Assembly: GCF_010731775.1 (NCBI RefSeq)
Contig: NZ_AP022590.1
Location: 4,526,001-4,590,000 of the forward strand
Length of the DNA: 64,000 nt
Origin: Mycobacterium mantenii
GTDB taxonomy: Bacteria; Actinomycetota; Actinomycetes; Mycobacteriales; Mycobacteriaceae
Direction: 5' to 3'
The notes beneath the pieces were generated by a model. The model did not search any database, was not told the DNA's origin, and saw nothing but the letters and a program-made list of their open reading frames with translations. The position numbers were made by a program, and so were the translations under genes. Shown in pieces: positions 34,815-44,018 of the stretch (the stretch's first letter is position 1; every line of letters starts with the position of its first letter).

Positions 34815-34819
34815 GGCGA

Positions 34820-34930
34820 TGGCCGCGGTCGACGGCGTACCACTGGGTGACATCGCCAGCGGCAAAGTCGACAAGAAGCGACTGCGGGCCGATCTCAAGG
34901 ACGCAGTAACGAACGGCGCAGAAGGTTGAC
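34820..34930 (+). pseudogene. Acyl-CoA ligase C-terminal relic
   Basis: Starting with ATG five bases after the thiolase-fold gene, this 36-codon frame reads DGVPLGDIASGKVDKKRLRA, the C-terminal GKxDKKxLR element of ANL acyl-CoA ligases, in which the Lys of GK is catalytic. The rest of the ligase is absent. It overlaps the 3' end of the double TetR gene. I read it as the surviving tail of a deleted ligase gene; a tiny independent protein is less likely. Confidence 0.55.
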
Positions 34931-36217
34931 CATCAACACTGCGGACTGCTCGTCGCTGGCCGGCGTGCTTGCCGCCGTCGGCTCGGTCATCCGGCCCAGG
35001 ACCGCCACGAACACCGCACCCGCCACGTCGGGGTCGATGCCGGCGGGGAGGTCCACGGTGGACAGCAGCGCGGCGACCGCCTGGTGGATCGCGCCGATGC
35101 CGTGGTCGACATCCGCACCCGAGAGCTGTTCTGCCACAGTGCCGTCGAACCATGCCCGGATGACACCGCGGTAGGCGCGATGGAATCGGACGTAGCCGAG
35201 CATCCATTCGGTCAGCGCATCGCCGGCCATAGCCGGCAGGGCGGCGGCGTGCGTCTCGATCTCGGCGACCGCTCGGCGGGTCAGTTCGGCCAGGATCGTG
35301 TCCTTGGTGCTGAAGTACCGGTACAACGTCGCGCGGCTGACGTCGGCAGCGGCCGCGATGTCCTCCATGCTGACGGCGTAGTAGCCGCGTTCGGCGAACA
35401 AAGCCGAGCTGACCGACAGCACGTCTTGCGGAACCGGCGAGCCCGACACGTCGATCGGCGCAGGTGTTGCCGCGGCACCGTTGATGGCGCGGGGTGTTGT
35501 TCGCTCGCCCCGGTTTGTTGCTTGCGGTCTAACCGCCTGCAAAACGTCGGTCGGGGTCTCAGGAAACAGCATCAGCTGCAATGCGACGGTCAACGACCAC
35601 GTCACGGTCCTGCGAGCGGGCAACGGGAACATGGCTCGGTAGGCGTAGAGGTGAACCATGTGGGGGATACGTCCCAATGCTGCCGCCGCGTCGTCGGGGT
35701 CCAGATCCCGCAGGTGCGTCCTACGCAGCCGATCGGTGACTGTGTTGTGAAACTGGTCGGCTGCCGCGCTGGCATCGATCACCGATAATCCGGTGGCCGT
35801 TCCGATCCCCGGGAACTCGGCGAATACCGCAGCGTGGGCGTCGTAGAGGTCGGCCCATTCGACCAGCCATCGGTGCAGCGACTCGACACCCTCGACAGTC
35901 GGGCCGAGCCCGCGGAGGTGTTCGCCGTGCGCAAGCACATCGTGCTCGGCGAGCGCACTCAGTTCGCGGAAGATCTCCTCCTTGCCGGCGAAATACTGAT
36001 AAACGGTCGCGCGGGAGGCGTTAGCGGCCTTGGCAATGGCATCAAGCGAGGTGGCGTGGAATCCGTTGGCAAGGAACACTTCCGCGGCGCACCTGAGGAT
36101 GCGGTCGCGGGTATGCAGCCCGCGTCGCCCCACCCCGGCATTGGCGGCAGGGGCATATCCGGGGCGCCGCAGCTTGTCGGGAGTGCGGGCCATGTCAGAA
36201 GTAGCCGACACGCTCAT
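34895..36217 (-). CDS. Tandem TetR-TetR fusion regulator
   Basis: A 440-residue protein that contains two complete TetR repressors in one chain. Domain one has HTH around 56-76 (LDAIAKAANASRATVYQYFA) and a ligand domain to about 225. A Pro/Ala/Thr linker (230-262) follows. Domain two has HTH around 283-303 (MEDIAAAADVSRATLYRYFS) and its own ligand domain to the end. Normal TetR proteins are about 200 residues. ATG overlaps the stop of the small charged protein (ATGA). It is divergent from amidohydrolase copy C, with an array of repeats between. It may act as an intramolecular pseudo-dimer. Confidence 0.93.
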   Translation of the reverse strand: MSVSATSDMARTPDKLRRPGYAPAANAGVGRRGLHTRDRILRCAAEVFLANGFHATSLDAIAKAANASRATVYQYFAGKEEIFRELSALAEHDVLAHGEHLRGLGPTVEGVESLHRWLVEWADLYDAHAAVFAEFPGIGTATGLSVIDASAAADQFHNTVTDRLRRTHLRDLDPDDAAAALGRIPHMVHLYAYRAMFPLPARRTVTWSLTVALQLMLFPETPTDVLQAVRPQATNRGERTTPRAINGAAATPAPIDVSGSPVPQDVLSVSSALFAERGYYAVSMEDIAAAADVSRATLYRYFSTKDTILAELTRRAVAEIETHAAALPAMAGDALTEWMLGYVRFHRAYRGVIRAWFDGTVAEQLSGADVDHGIGAIHQAVAALLSTVDLPAGIDPDVAGAVFVAVLGRMTEPTAASTPASDEQSAVLMVNLLRRSLLRP

Positions 36218-36528
36218 CGGGCTGACGGCGCTCCGGGCAGGTTGCGCTTGGCCTTGCCGGGATAGCCGAAGAACTTTTCGAAGTTGGCATCGTTGATGGG
36301 CTGCGCGCTGTTGCGGGCTGCAGCTGACCGCAGCGCCTCCAGGCGTGCTTCGGCCTTCTCGAGAGCATCCACCGGACCGGACTGCGCGAGGCGCCGCACC
36401 TCCCTCTCGGCGGCGGCGACCTCGAGACGAAGCCGCTCGCCCGCCTCGCCGAAGGTCAACAGGTCGTGGTCATCTTCGTCAACTTTGTCGCGGCCCGCGT
36501 CGTCGGCGGGTGGGTCCGTGGGTTCCAT
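36214..36528 (-). CDS. Small charged helical protein next to amidohydrolase copy C
   Basis: A 104-residue acidic protein: a disordered start (EPTDPPADDAGRDKVDEDDH), then a heptad-like helix (GERLRLEVAAAEREVRRLAQ) and a C-terminal ANFEKFFGYPGKAKRNLPG tail. The layout (acidic head, Arg/Glu helix with Ala) recalls the protein at 10179, which is coupled to the homologous amidohydrolase. ATG at 36528 follows GAGAGG; a longer frame would enter the operator array. It is co-translated with the double TetR. Confidence 0.78.
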   Translation of the reverse strand: MEPTDPPADDAGRDKVDEDDHDLLTFGEAGERLRLEVAAAEREVRRLAQSGPVDALEKAEARLEALRSAAARNSAQPINDANFEKFFGYPGKAKRNLPGAPSAR

Positions 36529-36542
36529 GTCGCGCCTCTCAA

Positions 36543-36631
36543 CGTCTAGACGAATGTGGCGTGCCTCATATAGTCTGTGAGACGAACCGTCAGAAAACAA
36601 GACGATTTGTCAGAAAAGACGACAGCTCGTC
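36543..36631. promoter_or_regulatory. Operator array between double TetR operon and amidohydrolase
   Basis: Within 89 bases lie CGTCTAGACG (36543-36552, palindrome), GTCT-GTG-AGAC (36573-36583), two direct 20-base units starting AGACGA and containing GTCAGAAAA (36580-36599 and 36600-36619), and GACGA-CAGC-TCGTC (36618-36631). The array covers the promoter of amidohydrolase copy C and of the small protein/double TetR operon. Two binding domains in one regulator would suit such a repeated array. Confidence 0.65.
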
Positions 36632-36648
36632 CGATGCGAAGGAGCATC

Positions 36649-37848
36649 ATGCCGCTTCAGGATGACCACCAGATCGTGTCCGTCGACGACCACTTGGTCG
36701 AGCACCCGCGGGTGTGGCAGGACCGGTTGCCGAAGAAGTACCTCGAACAGGGTCCGCGCATCGTCGAGGAAAACGGCATGCATCTGTGGCACTACGACGG
36801 GCAGGTCTTTCCGACTATCGGCCTGAACGCGGTCGCCGGCAAACCGCCGGAGGAGTGGGGCATGGACCCGGTCCGCTACGAAGACATGATTCCGGGCTGC
36901 TACGACCCTGTCGCCCGGGTCGCCGACATGGACCTCGACGGTGTGCAGTCGGCGTTGTGCTTCCCGTCGTTCCCCGGCTTCGGCGGCGGCACGTTCCAGC
37001 GTGCCGAGGATAAAGACCTGGCGCTGCTGTGCACCAAGGCGTGGAACGACTTCTACATCGACGAGTGGTGCGCGGTGGCGCCCGAGCGCTATATCCCGCT
37101 GGCGATCCTGCCGACCTGGGATATCGACGCATGTGTGGTCGAGGCAGAGCGCGTCGCCGCCAAGGGTGCACGCACGATCTCGTTCCCGGATAGCCCGGTA
37201 CCGCTGGGTCTGCCGTCGTTCCACTCCGATCACTGGGACGGCTTGTGGCGGGTCTGCTCGGACGCCAAGATGCCGGTGTCGCTGCACTTCGGGTCCGGTT
37301 CCTTCGTGCCGGGTTTCTCGTTCTCCACGATCAAGCCGGTCCCGGGTCAGATGGCGGTGCCCGACGCGCCTTTCGCGGTCGCGACGGCACTGTTCTCCAC
37401 GAACCTGATGTGGTCGACGGTCGACCTGCTGTTCTCGGGCAAGCTCCAACAGTTCCCCGATTTACAGATTTCGCTGGCTGAGGGCGGCATCGGTTGGGTG
37501 CCTTACATCCTGGAGCGAACCGACTACGTGTGGGAGCGGCACCGCTACTACCAGAACATCGACTTCGACACCCGTCCGTCGGATCTGTTCCGCAAGCACT
37601 TCTGGGGCTGCTTCATCGACGACGAGCACGGTCTGAAGAACCGGCACAGCATCGGCATCGACCGGATCACGCTCGAGATCGACTTCCCGCATAGCGATTC
37701 CAACTGGCCGAACTCACGCAAGCGCGCCGCCGAGGTACTCGCGGATGTGCCCGACGACGAGTGCAAGCTGATCGTCGAGGAGAACGCCCGCCGAATGCTG
37801 AACTTCCCGCGGGTCAAAGCCGGCGATCGGCAACTCGCCGGCGTCTAG
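36649..37848 (+). CDS. Amidohydrolase-2 family TIM-barrel protein (copy C)
   Basis: A 399-residue paralogue of the protein at 10448. Shared marks include VSVDDHLVEHPRVWQDRLP, ADMDLDGVQSALCFPSF, LHFGSGSF, LAEGGIGWVPYILERTD and EIDFPHSDSNWP. ATG at 36649 follows GAAGGAG four bases upstream, and both copies share the (M/V)PLQ start. Compared with copy A it has an insert after LHFGSGSF (FSFSTIKPVPGQMAV). Its TAG overlaps the stop of the convergent ACAD by four bases. Control by the divergent double TetR is likely. Confidence 0.9.
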   Translation: MPLQDDHQIVSVDDHLVEHPRVWQDRLPKKYLEQGPRIVEENGMHLWHYDGQVFPTIGLNAVAGKPPEEWGMDPVRYEDMIPGCYDPVARVADMDLDGVQSALCFPSFPGFGGGTFQRAEDKDLALLCTKAWNDFYIDEWCAVAPERYIPLAILPTWDIDACVVEAERVAAKGARTISFPDSPVPLGLPSFHSDHWDGLWRVCSDAKMPVSLHFGSGSFVPGFSFSTIKPVPGQMAVPDAPFAVATALFSTNLMWSTVDLLFSGKLQQFPDLQISLAEGGIGWVPYILERTDYVWERHRYYQNIDFDTRPSDLFRKHFWGCFIDDEHGLKNRHSIGIDRITLEIDFPHSDSNWPNSRKRAAEVLADVPDDECKLIVEENARRMLNFPRVKAGDRQLAGV

Positions 37849-38999
37849 AGGCTGCCTCGCGATACCAATTGCGCGGCAATGACGTTGCGCTGGATTTCGT
37901 TGGTGCCTTCGCCGACGATCATGAGAGGTGCGTCGCGGAAGTAGCGCTCGACGTCGTATTCGGTGGAGTATCCGTAGCCGCCGTGGATTCGGACGGCGTT
38001 GAGTGCTATCTCCATGGCCACCTCCGACGCGAACAGCTTGGCCATCCCGGCCTCCATGTCGCATCGTTCGCCGCTGTCGTACTTCTCGGCGGCGTAGCGG
38101 GTGAGTTGGCGCGCCGCAGTCAGTTTGGTGGCCATGTCCGCCAGATAGTTCCCCACCGACTGGTGCTTCCAAATCGGCTGCCCGAAGCTCTGCCGCTCCT
38201 GTGCGTATTTCAGCGCGTCCTCGAGGGCTGCGCTAGCCACCCCCAGCGCCCGCGACGCCACCTGAATACGGCCCGTCTCAAGGCCTTTCATCATCTGCGC
38301 GAATCCTTCGCCCGGCTCGTCTCCGAGGATCGCCGAGGCCGGTACGCGGCAGTCGTCGAACGACAGCTCGCAGCTTTCCACGCCCTTGTAACCGAGCTTG
38401 GGGAGGTCGCGTGAAACCGTGAGGCCACGACCGTGCTCGACCAGGACGATTGAAATGCCCCTATGGCGGGGCGCGGCTCGTGGATCTGTCTTGCACAGCA
38501 GTGCGATGAGGCCGGACCTGCGGGCGTTACTTATCCAGGTCTTCGCGCCGTTGATCACCAGTTCGTTGCCATCGGCGCGCGCGGTGGTAGTCATCGCCTG
38601 CAGGTCCGAACCGCCGCCAGGTTCGGTGAGCGCCATCGTGGCACGTAACTCCCCGCTCGCCATCTGAGGCAGATATTTTTGTCGCTGTTCTTCGTTGCCG
38701 TACAACGAGATCAGCTTCGCGACCACGGTGTGGCCGCCCATCGCGCCGGCCAGGCTCATCCAGCCGCGGGCCAATTCCTCGGTCACCCTCACATAGCAAG
38801 GCATCGATACCGGCGAACCGCCGTACTCCTCTGGCACGGCAAGCCCGAAGATCCCGATGCGCTTCATCTGCTCGATCCACGCTTCCGGGTACTCGTTCGC
38901 GTGCTCGAGTTCGCGGACCGTGGGCTTGACGTCGCGATCGATGAAGGTCCGCACGGTATCGACCAGCATGGTCTCTTCGTCGTTGAGCGCGAGTGTCAT
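37845..38999 (-). CDS. Acyl-CoA dehydrogenase with Glu in the EGT position
   Basis: A 384-residue ACAD closest in layout to short/medium-chain enzymes: MALTEPGGGSDLQAM, GAKTWISNA, QSFGQPIWKHQSV, RIHGGYGYSTEYDVERYFRD and MIVGEGTNEIQRNVIA. The Glu in GEGT matches the catalytic base of medium-chain ACAD; the other complete ACADs in the window have Gly there. The divergent upstream gap carries TGACTGTCA (39024-39032) and an inverted repeat at 39066. Confidence 0.95.
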   Translation of the reverse strand: MTLALNDEETMLVDTVRTFIDRDVKPTVRELEHANEYPEAWIEQMKRIGIFGLAVPEEYGGSPVSMPCYVRVTEELARGWMSLAGAMGGHTVVAKLISLYGNEEQRQKYLPQMASGELRATMALTEPGGGSDLQAMTTTARADGNELVINGAKTWISNARRSGLIALLCKTDPRAAPRHRGISIVLVEHGRGLTVSRDLPKLGYKGVESCELSFDDCRVPASAILGDEPGEGFAQMMKGLETGRIQVASRALGVASAALEDALKYAQERQSFGQPIWKHQSVGNYLADMATKLTAARQLTRYAAEKYDSGERCDMEAGMAKLFASEVAMEIALNAVRIHGGYGYSTEYDVERYFRDAPLMIVGEGTNEIQRNVIAAQLVSRGSL

Positions 39000-39065
39000 T
39001 TGCAGCTTCCCTCTTACCGGACATGACTGTCAGAATCAGCGAACCAAATGGGGTCGATCGTCACT

Positions 39066-39088
39066 AATATGCACCAAAACGGCATATT
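39066..39088. promoter_or_regulatory. Inverted repeat AATATGC-N9-GCATATT
   Basis: A perfect 7-9-7 inverted repeat in the 226-base divergent gap between the ACAD (start 38999) and the ferredoxin (start 39226). The gap also holds TGACTGTCA at 39024. Probable operator for one or both genes. Confidence 0.5.
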
Positions 39089-39174
39089 TTCCAACCTTGT
39101 ATATCAACACTGATGTCAGAAGGTCTGCGGTCTAGAAGACTCTGCAATTAGTTAAAGCTTTAGCCTTATGCTGA

Positions 39175-39420
<246 letters not shown>

Positions 39421-39496
39421 CGGGAGTGCTTGCCAAGTGGGCGCAGTAACCGGCACACTGCTGACATAGTTAACCAGGTTGCCTTTGTGGAGTGTC

Positions 39497-41776
39497 ATGC
39501 AGACAGCTGATTGGCGTCCCCGGCTCGAGTCGCTACTCGACGACTTCTGTCGTCGCCAGGACGACATAGCGCGCAACGGCGTCAAACCCGACCGCATCGA
39601 GGCGGCGCGCGCGTGGCACGCCGAACTCGTCGACCACCACCTGGCGGCGCCGGGGTGGCCGCGCGAGGTCGGCGGACTCGACCTCACGCTGCAGGACCAG
39701 CTGGATTACTACCGGATGACGACGGATGCGGGCGCGCCGCCACACCCGTGTCCGCTGTCGTTCATCGTCGCCCCCACCCTCATCGCGCACGGCACGCAGG
39801 AACAGAAGGATCGATTCCTGACGCCGTTGCTGCGCGCGGACGAATTCTGGTGTCAAGGTTTTTCCGAACCTGGGGCGGGCAGCGACCTGTCGTCGCTGTC
39901 CACCCGCGCCGTCCGCGACGGCGACGTGTACCGGGTGACGGGTCAGAAGGTGTGGACCTCGATGGCCGACCGCGCCGATTGGATGTTCGCGCTGGTTCGG
40001 ACGGGCTCCGGTGACAAGCCATCGGACGGGATCACTTATCTGCTGATCCCGATGGACAGCCCGGGAATCACCGTGCGCCCGCTGCGCGACATCAGCGGCG
40101 CGGCGCACTTCGCCGAGGTCTTCCTCGACGACGTGGCGGTGCCGGTCGAGAACGTGGTCGGGGACGAGGGCGCGGGCTGGTCGATCATGCGAACCTCGTT
40201 GGGCCACGAGCGGGCTACCGCTTTTCTGGCTGACGAGTTCAAGTACCGCCGCACGGTCGACCGGGTGATCGATCTCGTTGTCTCCCAAGGGCTCGACGAA
40301 AACCCGCAGGTCCGCCAGGACGTCGCGCGGCTGGAATCGGGGGTTCGCACCATCGCCGCCAACAGCGCCCGCGCATTGGCCGCGGTGCTGCGCGGCGAGG
40401 ATCCCGGCGGGGTGGCATCGGTGAACCGATTGGTGAAGTCGGAGTTCGAGCAGCACATGCATGCGCTGGCCCTGCGCGCGGCCGGTCCCTATGCGGCGCT
40501 GGGCAGCCGGGCGCCCGACGCCGTCGACGGCGGGCGTTGGACGTTCGGCTACCTGATGAGCCGGGCGACCACGATCGGCGCGGGAACCGCAGAGATTCAA
40601 CGCAACACCATCGCCGAGAGCGTGCTCGGACTGCCGTCGCACCGCGGCGAGGGCACCCGGGCAGCTGCCGTCACGCCCGGGGCCCCACTCGCCGTGCCCG
40701 AGGAAGACGAACGCGAGCTGCGGGAGGTGCTGGCCGCGGCACTTCGGGCCAAGGTAGACGTGGCAAAATTGCTCGACCGCAAGCGTCCCGTCGATGCGAC
40801 CGAACCCGAAGTGTGGTCGGCGCTCGTCGAATTCGGCCTACCGGGTCTGGCGGTCGATGAATCGCTGGGCGGCGGCGGCGCTCGACCGCGGCTACTGTAC
40901 GCCGCCATCGAGGAGGCTGCCAAGGCACTGGCTCCTGCGCCACTGGTTCCGACGGTGACCGCGCTCGACGTCGCACTGCAGTGTGGCGCAAAGGCTTTGG
41001 TGCAGCGGATCGCGAGCGGTACAGCTGCTGCGTTCGCCGTTCCGGTGAACGACAGCGGCTGGGTGACCAGCGGCCTTGATTTGCCCGAGTGGGACGGTGC
41101 GGGTGTTTCCGGCGTGATCCCGATCGTGGCGGGAGCACCGAACGCCGAAGTGCTGGTGGTACTTGCTCGCTTCGCGGGCGGCGCCGGTGAGGTTTTGGTG
41201 GCCGTCGACGCGTCGGCCGACGGTGTTGACGTGGCGGCCCATCAGCCGCTCGACATCACCGGCACCATCGGCGCGGTGACCTTCAGCCGGGCAGCGGGGG
41301 AGGTGCTGGCCGACGGCACCGACGTGCCCCCGGTGCTACGCGACGCCCACCGCCAGGCGGCGCTGGCGGTGGGGGCGGATTCCGTCGGGGTTGCGTCGCG
41401 TGCGTTGGCGATGGCCGTTCAGTGGGCAGGCGAACGCCATCAGTTCGGCCGTGCCATCGGTAGCTTTCAGGCGATCTCGCATCGGTGTGCGGACATGTTG
41501 GTCGCGCTGGAGGGGGCGCGCAGCCAAGTGCTGGCCGCGGCCGAGGCCGACCTCGAAAAGTCAGGATATCTGGCGGATCTGGCCACGGCGGCCGCGCTCG
41601 ATGCCGGGGTGATAGCCACCGAGGGTGCGTTGCAGATCCACGGCGGCATCGGCTTCACCTGGGAACACCCGATCCACCTGCTGCTGCGCCGCGCTCAGGC
41701 CAACTCCGCGTTGATCGGCCGTGCTGACGCGCTGCGAGACCGGGCTGCCGGCGAACTGTTGGCGCTGAGCCGCTAA
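39497..41776 (+). CDS. Two-domain fused acyl-CoA dehydrogenase (FadE34-like)
   Basis: A 759-residue chain with two ACAD units. Unit one (about 1-390) has GFSEPGAGSDLSSLST, GQKVWTSMAD and GAGTAEIQRNTIAESVLGLP. Unit two (about 410-759) is of the diverged subunit type, with ERHQFGRAIGSFQAISHRCA and QIHGGIGFTWEHPIHLLLRR but no SEPGAGSD. It resembles Mycobacterium tuberculosis FadE34, a fused counterpart of ChsE-type heteromers that act on steroid side chains. ATG at 39497 has GGAG five bases before it; a TTG at 39479 is in frame but has no site. Confidence 0.92.
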   Translation: MQTADWRPRLESLLDDFCRRQDDIARNGVKPDRIEAARAWHAELVDHHLAAPGWPREVGGLDLTLQDQLDYYRMTTDAGAPPHPCPLSFIVAPTLIAHGTQEQKDRFLTPLLRADEFWCQGFSEPGAGSDLSSLSTRAVRDGDVYRVTGQKVWTSMADRADWMFALVRTGSGDKPSDGITYLLIPMDSPGITVRPLRDISGAAHFAEVFLDDVAVPVENVVGDEGAGWSIMRTSLGHERATAFLADEFKYRRTVDRVIDLVVSQGLDENPQVRQDVARLESGVRTIAANSARALAAVLRGEDPGGVASVNRLVKSEFEQHMHALALRAAGPYAALGSRAPDAVDGGRWTFGYLMSRATTIGAGTAEIQRNTIAESVLGLPSHRGEGTRAAAVTPGAPLAVPEEDERELREVLAAALRAKVDVAKLLDRKRPVDATEPEVWSALVEFGLPGLAVDESLGGGGARPRLLYAAIEEAAKALAPAPLVPTVTALDVALQCGAKALVQRIASGTAAAFAVPVNDSGWVTSGLDLPEWDGAGVSGVIPIVAGAPNAEVLVVLARFAGGAGEVLVAVDASADGVDVAAHQPLDITGTIGAVTFSRAAGEVLADGTDVPPVLRDAHRQAALAVGADSVGVASRALAMAVQWAGERHQFGRAIGSFQAISHRCADMLVALEGARSQVLAAAEADLEKSGYLADLATAAALDAGVIATEGALQIHGGIGFTWEHPIHLLLRRAQANSALIGRADALRDRAAGELLALSR

Positions 41777-41804
41777 GACGTCACATCGAACAGGAAGACG
41801 CAAC

Positions 41805-42995
41805 GTGGAATACGGTATGGGTCCCGAGTTGGAGGCCTTCCGCGCCGAGGTACGGGCCTTCATCGCTGAGCATGCACCGCCCATCCCGCCGCGAGCGGGC
41901 GTACGAAGCGCCGAGAACGAAGCCGAGCTCAAGGCGCTTCAGGACTGGACGGCGCGCCTGTTCGAAGCCGGCTACGTCGGCGCGGACTGGCCCGCGGAGT
42001 TCGGCGGCCGCGAGGATCGCTCCGCGGAACACGCCATCGTGGTGGGCGAGGAGCTGGCCCGGGCCGCGGTGCCGGGCGTGCCGAGCGGCAACGCCCTGGC
42101 GTCGCATGCGCTGATTCACTACGGCACCGATGACCAGCGCCGCAGGCATCTGCCCGAGATCCGGGCGGGTCGACAGCTGTGGTGCCAACTGTTCAGTGAG
42201 CCCGGCGCCGGAAGTGATCTGGCGTCGCTGCGCACCCGCGCAGTTCTCGACGGCGACACTTACACCGTCAACGGGCAGAAGGTGTGGACCACCGACGGGC
42301 ACTGGGCCGATTACGGATATCTGTTGGCGCGCACCGATGCCGACGCCCCTAAGCACAAGGGCATCAGTGCGTTCATCCTCGACATGTCCAGCCCCGGCAT
42401 CACGGTCCGCCCGCTGCGCGAGCTGACCGGTACCTCGGACTTCAACGAGGTCTTCTTCGATTCCGTCGAGGTGCCGGCCGAGGCGATGATCGGCGAACCA
42501 GGACAGGGCTGGGCGATCGCGAACGCCACGCTGGGACACGAACGCACCAGCGTGGGCGCCGCGGTCGTCAAGCTGAGGCTGGCCATCGACGGACTGGTCG
42601 CACTCGCCTCGGACGTCACCCTCGACGGTCGCCCCGCGATCGAGAGCGATCGGGTTCGCGATCGGATCGGCGAGTTCAGCGCCGAGGTCGAGGCGCTCTC
42701 GGCGCTGACGTACGCCAACCTCACGCGTTGGCTGCGCGGCACCGAACGCATGCACGACGGCGCGATGGCCAAGCTGATGTTCAGCGAGCTGAACCTTGAG
42801 ATGGCGCGCTTCGCCGTCGAACTCGGCGGCGAGGCAGGCGTCTTGGTGGAGGGCGACCCGGGTGTCCTCGACGGCGGTCGTTGGCAGGACGAGTGGCTGT
42901 ACGCCCGGGCCTACACGATCGCCGGTGGCAGTTCGGAAATCATGCGCAACCTGATCGCGGAGCGGGGCTTGGCGCTGCCGCGGGATCGGCGCTGA
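41805..42995 (+). CDS. Acyl-CoA dehydrogenase, large-subunit type
   Basis: A 396-residue complete ACAD: LFSEPGAGSDLASLRT, GQKVWTTDGHWADYGYLLART, and AGGSSEIMRNLIAERGLALPRD. GTG at 41805 follows CAGGAAGACG. It ends four bases from the convergent ACAD at 42999, which is the diverged subunit type, so the two could still be partners although transcribed toward each other. Substrate unknown. Confidence 0.93.
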   Translation: MEYGMGPELEAFRAEVRAFIAEHAPPIPPRAGVRSAENEAELKALQDWTARLFEAGYVGADWPAEFGGREDRSAEHAIVVGEELARAAVPGVPSGNALASHALIHYGTDDQRRRHLPEIRAGRQLWCQLFSEPGAGSDLASLRTRAVLDGDTYTVNGQKVWTTDGHWADYGYLLARTDADAPKHKGISAFILDMSSPGITVRPLRELTGTSDFNEVFFDSVEVPAEAMIGEPGQGWAIANATLGHERTSVGAAVVKLRLAIDGLVALASDVTLDGRPAIESDRVRDRIGEFSAEVEALSALTYANLTRWLRGTERMHDGAMAKLMFSELNLEMARFAVELGGEAGVLVEGDPGVLDGGRWQDEWLYARAYTIAGGSSEIMRNLIAERGLALPRDRR

Positions 42996-42998
42996 ATG

Positions 42999-44006
42999 TC
43001 AGGCGCTGAGCAGCGCCGCGCGGTGTTCGGCGACGCTCCCGTTGAAGGCCTCGTCGACCTTGATCCGCCGAAGAAACAGGTGCAGATCGTGTTCCCAGGT
43101 GAAGCCGATGCCGCCGTGTACCTGCAGAGCCGTGCCGGCCACCTTGGCAGCGGCCGACTTTGTGTATGCCGCCGCCGCGGACGCGGCCCGGGACCGTGCG
43201 GCCGGCGGCGCGGTGTCCAACGCGAGAGCCGCGGCCCACAGGCTGGCCCTGCTCGCTTCGACAGCGACGACCATGTCGGCGCAATGATGCTTGACCGCCT
43301 GAAACGACCCGATCGGCGCGCCGAACTGTTCGCGCTGCCCCGCGTAAGAGACCGTCATGTCGAGCAGCCGGGCCGCCGCGCCCAGCGCGTCGAAGGCCCG
43401 GTGTACCGCCAACGCGTCGCGCACAAATGCCAATGTGCCGGCGGGCAACTGGGTCCAGTCGGCGATCGTCGCGTCGAGGTCCAATCGCGCCCACGAACGG
43501 CTCAGATCGAGCGTCGACATCGCCGACAGCGTCGGGGCATTCAGAACCGCCAGGTACTCGCCGTCGCCGACCTGACCGGTCACCGCGATGGAGTCCATGT
43601 CGGCGGCCATCGGCACGGGGCGGGTGAGACCGGTCAGCCGCAGCGCATCGCCGTCGACGCCGGCGTCCGGACCAAGCGCCACTCCGGTCAGCTCGCCACC
43701 GGCGGTGCGCGCGTCGACCTGGTCGAGCAGCCACGCGGCGATGTTCAGATCGGCGACCGGAAGCGAGCCAGCGGCGTATCCGTGCGCCTCGGTCACGACG
43801 GCGAGATCCACATGGGTGCCGCCCATTTCGGACGTGAGCAGCGCCAGCAGACCCGATTCCGCGGCATGGGCCACCGCTGCGGGGTCGACGGTGACAGGCG
43901 CCGCGTCCAGTGTCGCGCGGACCCTGGCGACGGGGTCGTTCTTGGTGAGCCAGGCGCGCTCCGCCGCGGCGAGTTGATCCTGTTCGTCCGTCAAGCCGAA
44001 GTCCAT
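42999..44006 (-). CDS. Acyl-CoA dehydrogenase family protein, diverged subunit type
   Basis: A 335-residue ACAD-fold chain: short N-terminal region, then QREQFGAPIGSFQAVKHHCA and LQVHGGIGFTWEHDLHLFLR. The central SEPGAGSD motif is missing, as in the second half of the fused ACAD at 39497. Likely non-catalytic or half-site subunit of a heteromer with the ACAD at 41805 (inference). It lies divergent from the ligase at 44099. Confidence 0.88.
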   Translation of the reverse strand: MDFGLTDEQDQLAAAERAWLTKNDPVARVRATLDAAPVTVDPAAVAHAAESGLLALLTSEMGGTHVDLAVVTEAHGYAAGSLPVADLNIAAWLLDQVDARTAGGELTGVALGPDAGVDGDALRLTGLTRPVPMAADMDSIAVTGQVGDGEYLAVLNAPTLSAMSTLDLSRSWARLDLDATIADWTQLPAGTLAFVRDALAVHRAFDALGAAARLLDMTVSYAGQREQFGAPIGSFQAVKHHCADMVVAVEASRASLWAAALALDTAPPAARSRAASAAAAYTKSAAAKVAGTALQVHGGIGFTWEHDLHLFLRRIKVDEAFNGSVAEHRAALLSA

Positions 44007-44018
44007 CGTGGGCCCTTC

